A stretch of 64,000 nt of DNA from contig NZ_CP128846.1 in NCBI RefSeq assembly GCF_030388665.1, positions 496,001-560,000 of the forward strand, read 5' to 3'. Position 1 is the first letter of the stretch; each line of letters starts with the position of its first letter. This document shows positions 40,048 to 48,938 of the stretch, one piece after another. The notes under the pieces are model-generated. The model did not search any database. It had not been told where the DNA came from and saw nothing but the letters and a program-made list of their open reading frames with translations. This stretch comes from Streptomyces flavofungini (GTDB lineage Bacteria > Actinomycetota > Actinomycetes > Streptomycetales > Streptomycetaceae). Made by a program: the position numbers and the translations under genes.

Positions 40048-41589
40048 TCAGTGCCCACCGCTCGCCCGCAGACCGCGCGGCACCAGCCATACGACCAGCA
40101 GCGCGACGGCGGTCACGATCCCGGCGCTGACGTACGCCGTGGTCGTCAGGGCGGATTCGAACGCCGCCCTGGCCGCTTCCATGAGCCGCTCACCGGCCGC
40201 GCCGCCCAGCCGGTCGGCGGCGTCCACAGCCCCGCCCACGGACTCCCGGGCCTGCGCCGTCCGGCCTTCCATGCGGGCGGCGTACACGGAGCCGTGGATG
40301 GAGCCGAGCAGGGCGACACCGAGGCCGACGCCGAGTTCGTACGAGGTCTCCGACACGGCACCGGCCTGCCCCGCCCGTGCCGCGGGCACCGTGGACACCA
40401 GGACGGACGCGGCCGCGGTGATGGCGAGCCCGTCGCCGAGGCCGAGCGCGACGAACACGACCGCCACGACACCGTACGGGGTCGGCTCCGCCGACAGGGC
40501 GAGCAGCAGGAACCCGGCGATCAGCCCGCTGAGCCCCAGGGCCATCACGGCACGGACCCCGAACCGCCCCATCAGCAGCGGAGAGAGCAGCGATCCGGCG
40601 AGCATCGCCCCGGCGGCGGGCAGCGTCCGCAGGCCCGCGCCGAACGGCGAGTACCCGTGGACGTACTGCAGCCACAGCGACATCAGGAAGAGGGCCGCAC
40701 CGATCGCGAGCATCGCGAGGAACGTGGCGAGCGCGGCCGCGGTGAACGCGCGGTTCGTGAAGAGCCGGACGTCGAGCAGCGGATCGTCGAGCGTGAGCTG
40801 TCTGCGGGCGAACACCACGAGGAGCACGAGGCCGAGGGCGAGGATCGCCAGGTCCCCGACGGCGAGGCTGCCCTTGGCGACGTGCTTGATGCCCCATGCG
40901 AGGGCGATCACGCCCACGACGGAGAGCGCGGCGCCCGGCCAGTCCAGCGGGCCCTTGCCGCCGCTGCGGAACTCCGGCAGCAGCCGGACTCCGGCGACCA
41001 CGGTCACCACGACGACGGGGACGTTGACCCAGAACGCCGCCGACCAGCCGGAGCTCTCGACGAGCAGTCCGCCGACCAGCGGGCCCACGGCGGCCCCCGC
41101 GCCCGCGACGGCCGCCCAGATGCCGATGGCGAGGGCGCGCTCACGCGGGTCGGTGAAGACGTTGCGGATCAGCGAGAGCGTCGACGGCATGACCATCGCG
41201 CCGCCGATCCCGAGCAGGACGCGTCCGGCGATGAGCTGCCACGGGTCCGTGGCGGTCGCGGCCACGACCGAGGCGAGGCCGAAGAGCACGAAACCGGTGA
41301 GGAACAGGCGTTTGCGGCCGAGACGGTCGCCGACCGCGCCGGAGGTGACGAGCAGTCCGCCGAGGACCAGGCCGTAGATGTCGATGATCCACAGCTGCTC
41401 GACGGCCGTGGGCCGCATGTCGTCGATGAGCGAGGGCAGCGCCACATTGAGGATGGTGGCGTCCATGGCGACCAGCAGCAGGCTGGAGCACAGCACGGCG
41501 AGCGCGGCCCAGCGGCCGCGGCCGGGCACCGGACGACTGTCCGCGGCGGGGCCCGAGGTGTTCAGGTCACGGGCCACGGGACATCGCAT
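40048..41589 (-). CDS. DHA2-type MFS drug exporter
   Basis: A 513-residue, about 14-helix transporter with DHA2 motifs: LVAMDATILNVALPSL in helix 1, GAVGDRLGRKRLF after helix 2, and AAVAGAGAAVGPLVGG (motif C) in helix 5. It should export a drug or metabolite by proton antiport. It is upstream of the lasso genes on the same strand, 205 bp away, and may export the lasso peptide, since no lasso ABC transporter is present. Two palindromic elements precede it. Confidence 0.9.
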   Translation of the reverse strand: MRCPVARDLNTSGPAADSRPVPGRGRWAALAVLCSSLLLVAMDATILNVALPSLIDDMRPTAVEQLWIIDIYGLVLGGLLVTSGAVGDRLGRKRLFLTGFVLFGLASVVAATATDPWQLIAGRVLLGIGGAMVMPSTLSLIRNVFTDPRERALAIGIWAAVAGAGAAVGPLVGGLLVESSGWSAAFWVNVPVVVVTVVAGVRLLPEFRSGGKGPLDWPGAALSVVGVIALAWGIKHVAKGSLAVGDLAILALGLVLLVVFARRQLTLDDPLLDVRLFTNRAFTAAALATFLAMLAIGAALFLMSLWLQYVHGYSPFGAGLRTLPAAGAMLAGSLLSPLLMGRFGVRAVMALGLSGLIAGFLLLALSAEPTPYGVVAVVFVALGLGDGLAITAAASVLVSTVPAARAGQAGAVSETSYELGVGLGVALLGSIHGSVYAARMEGRTAQARESVGGAVDAADRLGGAAGERLMEAARAAFESALTTTAYVSAGIVTAVALLVVWLVPRGLRASGGH

Positions 41590-41654
41590 CCCTTCGCGTC
41601 CCTCCGGCCCGGTGCGCGGTGACAGCGCACCGGGCCGGAGGCCCTCGGAGGTAC

Positions 41655-41687
41655 CTACCTGTCAGGCCTGAGCGCCTGCCTGGCAGG
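41655..41687 (-). promoter_or_regulatory. paired palindromic operator upstream of the MFS gene
   Basis: CTACCTGTCAGG (41655-41666) and CTGCCTGGCAGG (41676-41687) are 21 bp apart, two helical turns; each contains a CCTGnCAGG palindrome. They lie 66-98 bp before the exporter start and look like a TetR-type operator, though no repressor gene is adjacent. Confidence 0.55.
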
Positions 41688-41743
41688 GAAATTCCGTCCA
41701 AGTATCACCCATATGCGCGCTCTGTGCCTTTTCTCCGTCCGGG

Positions 41744-42607
41744 TCACCCGCTCTCGGTGCGCGTCCGCGGTCGTACGGCGAGCGGGCGGCGGCGCGGCGC
41801 CCCGCTGGGGGCGCCGATGGCGCCGACCGTCAGACCACGGATGCGTTCGGTGAAGTCGGCGTCGGGCAGCGGGAGTTCGAGGTCGGGGTCGACGTAGCTG
41901 ACGGCGGTCGCCACATAGTCCATGACCGCGCTCACGACCGCGGGCATCGCCCCGAGGCCCGCGGCACGCTCGGAGACCTTCAGCCCGCTCAGGACGCGCA
42001 GGGTCGTCGGCACGCTCCGGTCCGTCCACACGGGCGGATGGTTGCGCGGAAAGCCCGGTTCCGGGCAGCCGCCCGGCTCGTCGGCGCCCCGCGCCGGGAG
42101 CGCCGCGCTCGGCGTCTGCTGCTGCCACCACTGCGCCACGCCTGCCTCGCCGAGCGAGAGGTGATGCAGATAGAGACAGTACGAGGCGGCGGTGTCGCCC
42201 GCGCCCGCCGCGTACTGCCACCAGAAGCGGGCCGATTCCTCCTCGCCGCTCAGCTGCAGGATGCAGCCGAGGACCCGGGCGCCCGGCGGCTTCGGCAGCG
42301 TCTGGGTGAGGAAGTCGCTCAGCGAGACAACCGCCGCGGTGGTCACGAGGGCCTCGCACAGACTCCGCAGATCGCGCGCCGCGGCCCGGTCCGCGCCGTC
42401 CTTCCTGCCGCGGCCCACAGCGGGCGCGACGGCGTGCACCGCTCCCGGCGGAAGATTCGTCGCGGCGCACGGGCCGGCACCGGCGGCAGCGAGCCGCCCG
42501 CGGACGGGGGCGGCGCCGGGGCGGGCGGCGCGCACGTGGTCGTAGGGGGTGTCGGTGTCGTCGAGGAGCCGGGCGCGGGCGAGCAGTTCGTCAATCGCTA
42601 CGGTCAC
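41744..42607 (-). CDS. uncharacterised partner of the sigma-like regulator
   Basis: A 287-residue protein not assigned to a named family. The middle section reads QLSGEEESARFWWQYAAGAGDTAASYCLYLHHLSLGE, like the tetratricopeptide-type segments of proteins encoded beside Streptomyces sigma-like regulators. The C-terminal part holds VMDYVATAVSYVDPDLELPLPD. The GTG at 42607 follows AGGAGGGA and overlaps the end of the sigma-like gene by 17 bp, implying coupled synthesis and probably a shared regulatory role. Confidence 0.6.
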   Translation of the reverse strand: MTVAIDELLARARLLDDTDTPYDHVRAARPGAAPVRGRLAAAGAGPCAATNLPPGAVHAVAPAVGRGRKDGADRAAARDLRSLCEALVTTAAVVSLSDFLTQTLPKPPGARVLGCILQLSGEEESARFWWQYAAGAGDTAASYCLYLHHLSLGEAGVAQWWQQQTPSAALPARGADEPGGCPEPGFPRNHPPVWTDRSVPTTLRVLSGLKVSERAAGLGAMPAVVSAVMDYVATAVSYVDPDLELPLPDADFTERIRGLTVGAIGAPSGAPRRRPLAVRPRTRTESG

Positions 42608-43496
42608 CGGGGGGTCCCTCCTGGGTGGCGGTGCGCAGGCGGCCTTCGAGGTGGCGCCGGGCATGCCGGGCGGTGGAGCGCACCGCCGCGAGCGGAATGC
42701 CGAGGACGGCGGCGACAGCGGTCTCGTCCAGGCCGCGCAGATGCAGCAGCACCATCACGTCGAGCTGCCCGGAAGGCAGTCTGCGCAGCCCGTCGAAGAG
42801 GAACATCGACTCCTCGATCTGCGCGACGGGGTCAGCGGCCGTGCGCAGGGCGAGGGTGTCGAAGGCCGCTTCCACGAGCGCGGGGCTGCTGTCGGGGTGC
42901 GGGGTGCGCTCCATGACGGTCTGGCGCAGGATCTGCCAGGCGAACCGCTCCGGGTTGTCGCTGGCGAGCGCCTCGTCCCAGAGGAAGAGCAGCAGGATGA
43001 ACACGTCGTCGACCGCACGGCGCGCCTCGGCACGGCGGCGGAGGAACGTGTGGGCGTAGCCGATGTAGGCGTCGCGGTAGAGGTCCTGGAACGCGGAGAA
43101 GTGCACGGGAAGGCGGTCGTCGGCGGACAGGCCGTCCCCCTGCAGGCAGCTGTTGATCCAGATGGTTCGCTTGTCGGCCTCGCGGGCGGCCATCGCCCAG
43201 AGCGCACGCATGTCGGCCATCGACGGAGCGGGCCAGTGCAGCGCGGCGAGCAGGCTGCGGGTGAACTCCCAGCGCGGGTAGCGCCCAGCGGCCCGCAGCA
43301 GCTCGGATATCTTCGAGCGGGACCAGCCCGTCTCGTGTTCCAACTGGCCGATGGTCAGGCCGCTGGCCTGGTAGGAACCGCGCAGCGGCTCCAGCCAGGC
43401 GCGGTGCGCGCGCCCCGTCCCGGCCGTGATCGGCCCGAGTTTGCGTCCCCGCTTGCCGCGCGGGGGATCCTCGGGCGACAGGGCCCTGCCGGTCAC
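42591..43496 (-). CDS. HTH and ECF-sigma-like regulatory protein
   Basis: A 301-residue protein in two parts. The N-terminal 90 residues hold a helix-turn-helix (SGLTIGQLEHETGWSRSKISELL). The C-terminal part resembles an ECF sigma factor: region 2-like AYIGYAHTFLRRRAEARRAVDDVF and region 4-like LHLRGLDETAVAAVLGIPLAAVRS. The GTG follows GGAGGGC. It may control the downstream partner and possibly the lasso or exporter genes; this is inferred from position only. Confidence 0.75.
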   Translation of the reverse strand: MTGRALSPEDPPRGKRGRKLGPITAGTGRAHRAWLEPLRGSYQASGLTIGQLEHETGWSRSKISELLRAAGRYPRWEFTRSLLAALHWPAPSMADMRALWAMAAREADKRTIWINSCLQGDGLSADDRLPVHFSAFQDLYRDAYIGYAHTFLRRRAEARRAVDDVFILLLFLWDEALASDNPERFAWQILRQTVMERTPHPDSSPALVEAAFDTLALRTAADPVAQIEESMFLFDGLRRLPSGQLDVMVLLHLRGLDETAVAAVLGIPLAAVRSTARHARRHLEGRLRTATQEGPPGDRSD

Positions 43497-43770
43497 CCGG
43501 TGCCCTCCTCACCCCGGCCGGCCGGTGGTGGGCCCAGCTCGTCGTGGCCGCCGCCCGGGTCTTCCCTGTCTCGCCTGTGCATCAGGCTCCTCATGTGCGT
43601 CCGAGATGTGTGTCCGAGTCCAGAACCGGCCTCTCGGACGCCTGCGGACGCCCTCGTGCCGGAACCGGGAGCCCAGCATGGAACCTTCGCGCGGCGTCGG
43701 CGACTGAAACTGGCGATCGGGGAACAATCAGTGACTCATGCTGACTCAAATCGATTCGAGGCAAGGTCAG

Positions 43771-45207
43771 TTACTGACCAGATGTCAGCAGGAGCGCCCC
43801 CTCTGCCGACACCGGCCAGGGCAGATACAGGGTGTAGAGGAGCTTGTCAGGCACCACCGGAACGGGGCCCTGGAGCACTCCGCCGGTGGCGTTGTCGACC
43901 AGGCCCTTCTTCACTTGCGCCGGGGTGTCCCCTGGCCGGAAACCGAGGTGCAGCGCGGCCGCACCGGAGGCGTGTGCCGTCGCCATCGACGTCCCGCTGA
44001 GCGTGGCCGTGGCCGTGTCGCTGTCTCTCCAGGCCGAGGGGATCTGCGCACCGGGCGCGTACAGCGACACGCACTTGCCGGTGTTGGAGGAGGACATCAC
44101 CCGGTCGGAGCGGTCGCTGCCGGCGACGGTGATCGCCTCGGGCAGCCGCGCGGGCGAGGCGGAGCAGGCCCCGCCCGGCTGTCCGGAAGAGCCCGCCGAG
44201 ACGGCGTAGGTGACGCCCGAGCGGATGGAGTTGCGCACCGCGCGGTCCAGGACGTCACTGGCCCCGCCGCCCAGGCTCATGTTCGCGACGGCGGGCTTCG
44301 CCGCCTTGGCCGTCACCCATTCGATGCCCGCGACGACTCCTGACGTCGTCCCGGACCCCTGGCAGTTGAGGACCCGGACCGCCACCAGTTCGGCCTCTTT
44401 GGCCACACCGTAGGTGGAGCCCGCGGCGACACCGCCGACGTGCGTGCCGTGGCCGTGGCAGTCGTTGCCGTTCTGCCCGTCGTTCACGGTGTCGATCCCG
44501 ACCGAGGCCCGGCCGCCGAACTCCCTGTGCGTGGTGCGCAGTCCGGTGTCGATGACGTACACGCTGACGTCCGGCGCGGTGGTGCGGTACGTGTACGTGG
44601 TCGACAGCGGCAGTTGTCGCTGGTCGATGCGGTCGAGCCCCCAGGGGGCGTCGGGCTGCGTCCCGTCGGCCGCGGCGAGGGGCTTCGGCGCCGGGCGCGT
44701 GGGCGTTTCGGCGATCCGGACGCGGGTGTCCTGGCGTACGTACGCGACACGGGAGTCGGCGGCCGTGCGGGCCGCCTGCGCCTGGCTCATGCGCGCGGAG
44801 AAGCCGTGCAGCGCCGCGCGGTAGACGTGCCCGACGCGGGCTCCGTCGGCCCGGGCGACGAGGTCGCGTGCGACCGCGGGGACATCGGCCGGGGCGGTGG
44901 AGGGAGCGGCGCCGGAGGAAGCGGGGGCCGTGGCCGTGGCGCCGGAGGAGGCGGCCGCGGACGTGGCGCCCGCGGGCCCCTTCAGGACGACGATCCAGCT
45001 GTCCGGCACGGCGGTCTCACCGGTACCGGCCAGCCGTAACTTCCCCTCGGGAGCCGCCCGGCCGGCGCTCGCCGCGTCGGCGGGGGACGTGGCCTGGGCG
45101 GCGGGACCGGCACCGAGTTGCAGACCCGCGGCGAGCAGCACGCCGGGCAGCACCAACGCCGCCGGGCGACGGCGTAGGGACGTTCTGAGACGTATCGGCG
45201 TTCTCAT
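43771..45207 (-). CDS. secreted subtilisin-like serine protease (S8)
   Basis: A 478-residue secreted protease. The signal peptide has SLRRRPAALVLPGVLLAAG, ending near ALA-type residues before AQATSP. An inhibitor_I9 prodomain covers about residues 55-160. The catalytic triad is Asp in VYVIDTGLRT, His in CHGHGTHVGGVAAG and Ser in LSGTSMATAHASGAAAL. A TTA leucine codon at 45039-45037, in the start of the prodomain, makes translation dependent on the bldA tRNA. The ATG at 45207 is chosen because the signal peptide starts there. The 286-bp upstream gap has no gene. Confidence 0.92.
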   Translation of the reverse strand: MRTPIRLRTSLRRRPAALVLPGVLLAAGLQLGAGPAAQATSPADAASAGRAAPEGKLRLAGTGETAVPDSWIVVLKGPAGATSAAASSGATATAPASSGAAPSTAPADVPAVARDLVARADGARVGHVYRAALHGFSARMSQAQAARTAADSRVAYVRQDTRVRIAETPTRPAPKPLAAADGTQPDAPWGLDRIDQRQLPLSTTYTYRTTAPDVSVYVIDTGLRTTHREFGGRASVGIDTVNDGQNGNDCHGHGTHVGGVAAGSTYGVAKEAELVAVRVLNCQGSGTTSGVVAGIEWVTAKAAKPAVANMSLGGGASDVLDRAVRNSIRSGVTYAVSAGSSGQPGGACSASPARLPEAITVAGSDRSDRVMSSSNTGKCVSLYAPGAQIPSAWRDSDTATATLSGTSMATAHASGAAALHLGFRPGDTPAQVKKGLVDNATGGVLQGPVPVVPDKLLYTLYLPWPVSAEGALLLTSGQ

Positions 45208-45493
45208 CTGCGGTGCACCTGGACCTTTCCTGGACCGTGGGTGGGTCGGATCGTGTGCGGTGCGGTGCGTGTCGCGCGCCGGGCGTACGGTGCCTGGGGT
45301 GCGGCGAGGCGCAGGGGGTGCCTGCGGTACGGCGCGGAGCGCACGCCAGCGTCTCGCGCCGCCTGGGGACGGCACAAGGCTCAGCTCGGCCTTTGGGGCA
45401 GCACGGGACTCGGCCCCCCGCGGGCTGCCGACCGCCCCCTTCCACGGGCGGCCGACGGCCCGGCCCTCGGGCGGCGGGCTGCCTGTCGCGGCT

Positions 45494-46330
45494 TCAGGCG
45501 GCGGGCTGCCTGTTCCTGTTGAACTCCGCCACGTTCCGCTGCTGCTCCTCGTAGTTCGCCGTGAACCGCGTGTCCCCCGGTTTCACGGTCACGAAGTACA
45601 GCCAGTCCCCCTGCGTCGGGCTGGTCGCGGCGCGCATGGCGGCCTCACCCGGGTTGGCGATGGGCGTGGGCGGCAGGCCCATACGGGCGTAGGTGTTGTA
45701 GGGGCTGCCGATCTTCGTGTCGCGACTGGTGGTCTTGAGCGTGGAGCGGTTCAGGGCGTAGTTGATGGTGGAGTCCATCTGCAGCGGCATGCCCCGGTCG
45801 AGGCGGTTGTAGATCACGCGGGCGACCTTGCCCATGTCCGCCGGGTTGTCCGCCTCGGCCTCGACCATGCTCGCGATGGTGACGGTCTGGTAGACGTTCA
45901 CCGCGTTCCGGTCGGCCCCGGCGGTGACGTGGCCGCCGCTGAACTTCTTGTTCGCGGTGTTGACCATGTACGACAGGACGGAGGCGGGCGTCGACTGGGA
46001 GCTGAGGGGATACGTCGCGGGGAAGAGATAGCCCTCGGGGTTGCCGCCCGCGTCGCCCGGGAGCTTGAGGTCGGTCTTCGACACGGCCCGCTTCGTCGTG
46101 CCGGACGGGACGTCGAGGGCCTTGTCGACGGCCTCGTACACCTGGGCGGAGCGCCAGCCCTCGGGGATGGTCAGCGTCTTGGGCCGGGCTTCTTCCTCGG
46201 GCAGCAGGAGCGGCACCGCCACGGCGGTGGCCGCAGCGGCCGTGCCGATGGCGATCACGGCGATCCGGCCCCGGCGTGTCAGCCGGATCGCGCCCCGCTT
46301 CAGGCCCCGTCGGGGGGTCGTGTTGTGCAT
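45494..46330 (-). CDS. MltG-like endolytic transglycosylase
   Basis: A 278-residue protein with one N-terminal membrane anchor (RGRIAVIAIGTAAAATAVAVPLLL) and a YceG/MltG domain: LTIPEGWRSAQVYEAV, EGYLFPATYPL, ASMVEAEADNPADMGKVARVIYNRL and LQMDSTINYAL. The Glu in VEAEA is the expected catalytic residue. It cleaves nascent glycan strands in peptidoglycan. It is shorter than the main Streptomyces MltG, so it is likely a paralogue. Confidence 0.88.
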   Translation of the reverse strand: MHNTTPRRGLKRGAIRLTRRGRIAVIAIGTAAAATAVAVPLLLPEEEARPKTLTIPEGWRSAQVYEAVDKALDVPSGTTKRAVSKTDLKLPGDAGGNPEGYLFPATYPLSSQSTPASVLSYMVNTANKKFSGGHVTAGADRNAVNVYQTVTIASMVEAEADNPADMGKVARVIYNRLDRGMPLQMDSTINYALNRSTLKTTSRDTKIGSPYNTYARMGLPPTPIANPGEAAMRAATSPTQGDWLYFVTVKPGDTRFTANYEEQQRNVAEFNRNRQPAA

Positions 46331-46395
46331 GCGGGAACGCTAACCCGACATTCATCACATTTGCTGCATATTTGAGCGCAGCTCGCCCCACTGCC

Positions 46396-48204
46396 TCATG
46401 TGACCGGCTCCAGCTGGGCGTCCCGGCGGACCAGCGCGGCGTACCGGCCGCCCCGGTCGAGCAGCTCGCCGTGGGTGCCGCGCTCGGCCATCCGGCCGGA
46501 GTCGAGGACCACGATCTGGTCGGCGTCGCGGACCGTCGACAGGCGGTGGGCGATCGTCAGTGTCGTGCGGTTGGCCGACAGGGCGTCGATGGCCTGCTGC
46601 ACGGCGTGCTCCGTGCGCGTGTCCAGGGCGCTGGTGGCTTCGTCGAGGATGAGGACGGGCGGGTCGCGCAGAATGGTGCGGGCGATGGCCAGGCGCTGCT
46701 TCTCGCCTCCGGAGAAGCGGTGGCCGCGCTCCCCGACGACCGTGTCGTACCCGTCGGGCAGCGAGGCGATGTGGTCGTGGATCTGGGCGGCCCGCGCGGC
46801 CGCGTGCAGTTCCTCGTCGGTGGCGTCCGGCTTGGCGAAGCGCAGGTTCTCCGCGACCGAGGCGTGGAAGAGATACGCCTCCTGGGAGACGACGCCGACC
46901 GCGCGGGCGAGCGTGTCGAAGTCCAGGTCGCGCACGTCGACGCCGTCGAGCGTGACGCGGCCGCCGGTCACGTCGTACAGGCGAGGCACCAGGTGGCTCA
47001 GGGTGGACTTGCCCGATCCCGTCGGCCCCACGACCGCGAGGCTGCCGCCCGCGGGGACGGTGAGGTCGATGCCGTCGAGCAGGGCGGCGCCCTGGTCGTC
47101 GTACCGGAACGAGACGTTCTCGAACCGGACCTCGCCCTTGACCGTCTCCAGGCGGATCGGGTCGTCGCGCTCGGTGATGTCGATGGGCAGGTCCAAGTAC
47201 TCGAAGATGCGCTGGAACAGCGCCAGGGACGTCTGGATCTGCACGCCCGTCGACAGGAGGCTCACGGTCGGCCGGAACAGGCCCTGCTGGAGCGAGACGA
47301 AGGCGACGAGGGTGCCGATCGAGACGGTGGGGCCGCCGAACTGGAAGGCGAGCCCCGCGCTCCAGTAGATGACGGCGGGCATGGCGGCCATCACGATCGT
47401 GATCACGGCCATGCGCCAGCGCCCGGCCATGTTCGAGCGCACCTCGAGGTCGACGAGCCGGTGGGACTCCTCCTCGAAGGAGCGGGTCAGCGAGTCGGCG
47501 CGGCCCATCGTGCGCCCCAGCAGGATGCCGCTGACGGACAGCGACTCGGTGACCGTGGCGGCCATCACGGCCATCTGCTTCTGCCGTTCGGTCGCGATCT
47601 TCTTGCGCTCGCGGCCGACGCGACGGCTGATCCAGACGAACACCGGGAGCAGCAGGAGGGAGACGACCGTCAGGCGCCAGTCGAGGGCGAGCATGGCGAC
47701 GACGGTCGCGACGACACTGGTCAGGTTGGACACCAGAGACGTCGCCGTGGACGTGACCGTCGCCTGCATGCCGCCGATGTCGTTGGCGATGCGGGACTGG
47801 ACCTCGCCGGTGCGGGTGCGCGTGAAGAAGGCGAGCGACATGCGCTGGAGGCGGCCGTACACGGCGGTGCGCAGGTCGTGCATGACCTGCTGGCCCACGG
47901 TCGTGGAGATCAGGGTCTGCAGGACGCCGAAGACGCTGGTGACGACGGCGCTGAGGATCATGCCGAGCGCCAGCAGGCTCAGCAGGCCGGTGCGGCCCTC
48001 GGGGATCGCGGTGTCGAGGATCTCCTTCAGGAGGAAGGGGGTAGCCACGGACACCAGCGACGCGGCGGCGACCAGCAGGCCGACGAGCGCGAGGCGGGCG
48101 CGGTAGGGACGGAAGAGGCGCAGGATCCGGCGCAGCTGGCGCGGCTGTTCCGCGGCGTCGGGATCGGCGGCCGGGGGTTTCCACAGGGGGTGGTCGTGAC
48201 GCAT
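46396..48204 (-). CDS. multidrug ABC exporter
   Basis: A 602-residue half-transporter: membrane domain about residues 35-330, then an ATPase with Walker A GPTGSGKSTLSHL, signature FSGGEKQRLAIARTIL, Walker B VLILDEATSALDTRTE and H-loop LTIAHRLST. All catalytic residues are present. It is divergent from a MarR gene, with a palindromic operator between them. The ATG follows GTAGGAG. Confidence 0.93.
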   Translation of the reverse strand: MRHDHPLWKPPAADPDAAEQPRQLRRILRLFRPYRARLALVGLLVAAASLVSVATPFLLKEILDTAIPEGRTGLLSLLALGMILSAVVTSVFGVLQTLISTTVGQQVMHDLRTAVYGRLQRMSLAFFTRTRTGEVQSRIANDIGGMQATVTSTATSLVSNLTSVVATVVAMLALDWRLTVVSLLLLPVFVWISRRVGRERKKIATERQKQMAVMAATVTESLSVSGILLGRTMGRADSLTRSFEEESHRLVDLEVRSNMAGRWRMAVITIVMAAMPAVIYWSAGLAFQFGGPTVSIGTLVAFVSLQQGLFRPTVSLLSTGVQIQTSLALFQRIFEYLDLPIDITERDDPIRLETVKGEVRFENVSFRYDDQGAALLDGIDLTVPAGGSLAVVGPTGSGKSTLSHLVPRLYDVTGGRVTLDGVDVRDLDFDTLARAVGVVSQEAYLFHASVAENLRFAKPDATDEELHAAARAAQIHDHIASLPDGYDTVVGERGHRFSGGEKQRLAIARTILRDPPVLILDEATSALDTRTEHAVQQAIDALSANRTTLTIAHRLSTVRDADQIVVLDSGRMAERGTHGELLDRGGRYAALVRRDAQLEPVT

Positions 48205-48303
48205 GGGCTCCTACGGGAGGGTGACGTAGGGCGGCGCGCACGGGCGGCGGCGCATCCGCACCGACGTCGAGAGCGCACCGACGATGACCATGAGAGCGTA
48301 GCT

Positions 48304-48326
48304 CATTGTTACCTATACTCACAATG
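48304..48326. promoter_or_regulatory. MarR-type operator
   Basis: CATTGT and ACAATG form a 6-11-6 inverted repeat, in an AT-rich patch (TACCTATACT) between the divergent ABC exporter and MarR genes. Binding by the MarR protein would control both. Confidence 0.6.
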
Positions 48327-48375
48327 AAACAGGTCCTGATAATATTCCTGGCATGAGCACCCCGGACCTCCGCCC

Positions 48376-48819
48376 ATGAACTCCCCGGACACCGACGGCC
48401 TGCTGGCCGAGCAGCTGCTGCGGCTGACCCGTCGGCTGCACCGCATCCAGAAGCGCCATCTGGAGCCCATCGGCATCACGCCGGCGCAGTCCCGGCTCCT
48501 GCGCACCCTCGCGCAGTACGAACAGCCGCCCCGCATGGCCGACCTCGCCGAGCGCCTGGAAGTCGTGCCCCGCGCCGTGACCAGCCTGGTCGACGGCCTG
48601 GAGGCGGCCGACATGGTGCGCCGCGTCCCCGATCCCACCAACCGCCGGGTCATCCGCATCGAGCTGACCGACGGCGGGCTCAAGGCCCTCGGACGGCTCC
48701 GCGGCGCGCGCCGGGCCGCCGCGGAGGACATCCTGGCTCCGTTGGACGCCGCGCAGCGCAAGCAGCTGGGCGGTCTGCTCGACGCCCTGTTCGACGTGCC
48801 GGAGCGGCACCGCTGCTGA
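48376..48819 (+). CDS. MarR-family regulator
   Basis: A 147-residue winged-helix regulator (QSRLLRTLAQYE, PPRMADLAERLEVVPRAVTS as recognition region, wing RRVPDPTNRRVIRIELTDGG). It is divergent from the multidrug ABC exporter and probably represses it through the palindrome at 48304. Confidence 0.92.
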   Translation: MNSPDTDGLLAEQLLRLTRRLHRIQKRHLEPIGITPAQSRLLRTLAQYEQPPRMADLAERLEVVPRAVTSLVDGLEAADMVRRVPDPTNRRVIRIELTDGGLKALGRLRGARRAAAEDILAPLDAAQRKQLGGLLDALFDVPERHRC

Positions 48820-48938
48820 CCCCGCGGGGGCCGCGGCGGGACCGCGAGGGACCGCGGCCGCTGCGCAGATCTGCCGATCCGCTCACCGAACCGCCGATCC
48901 GCCGAAATGCCGATCCGCTGATCTGCCGAGGAGAGGCC

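Noticed and set aside
43509..43727. 72-codon minus ORF upstream of the sigma-like gene
   Set aside because: Arg/Pro-rich, no conserved features, and it overlaps the likely promoter region.
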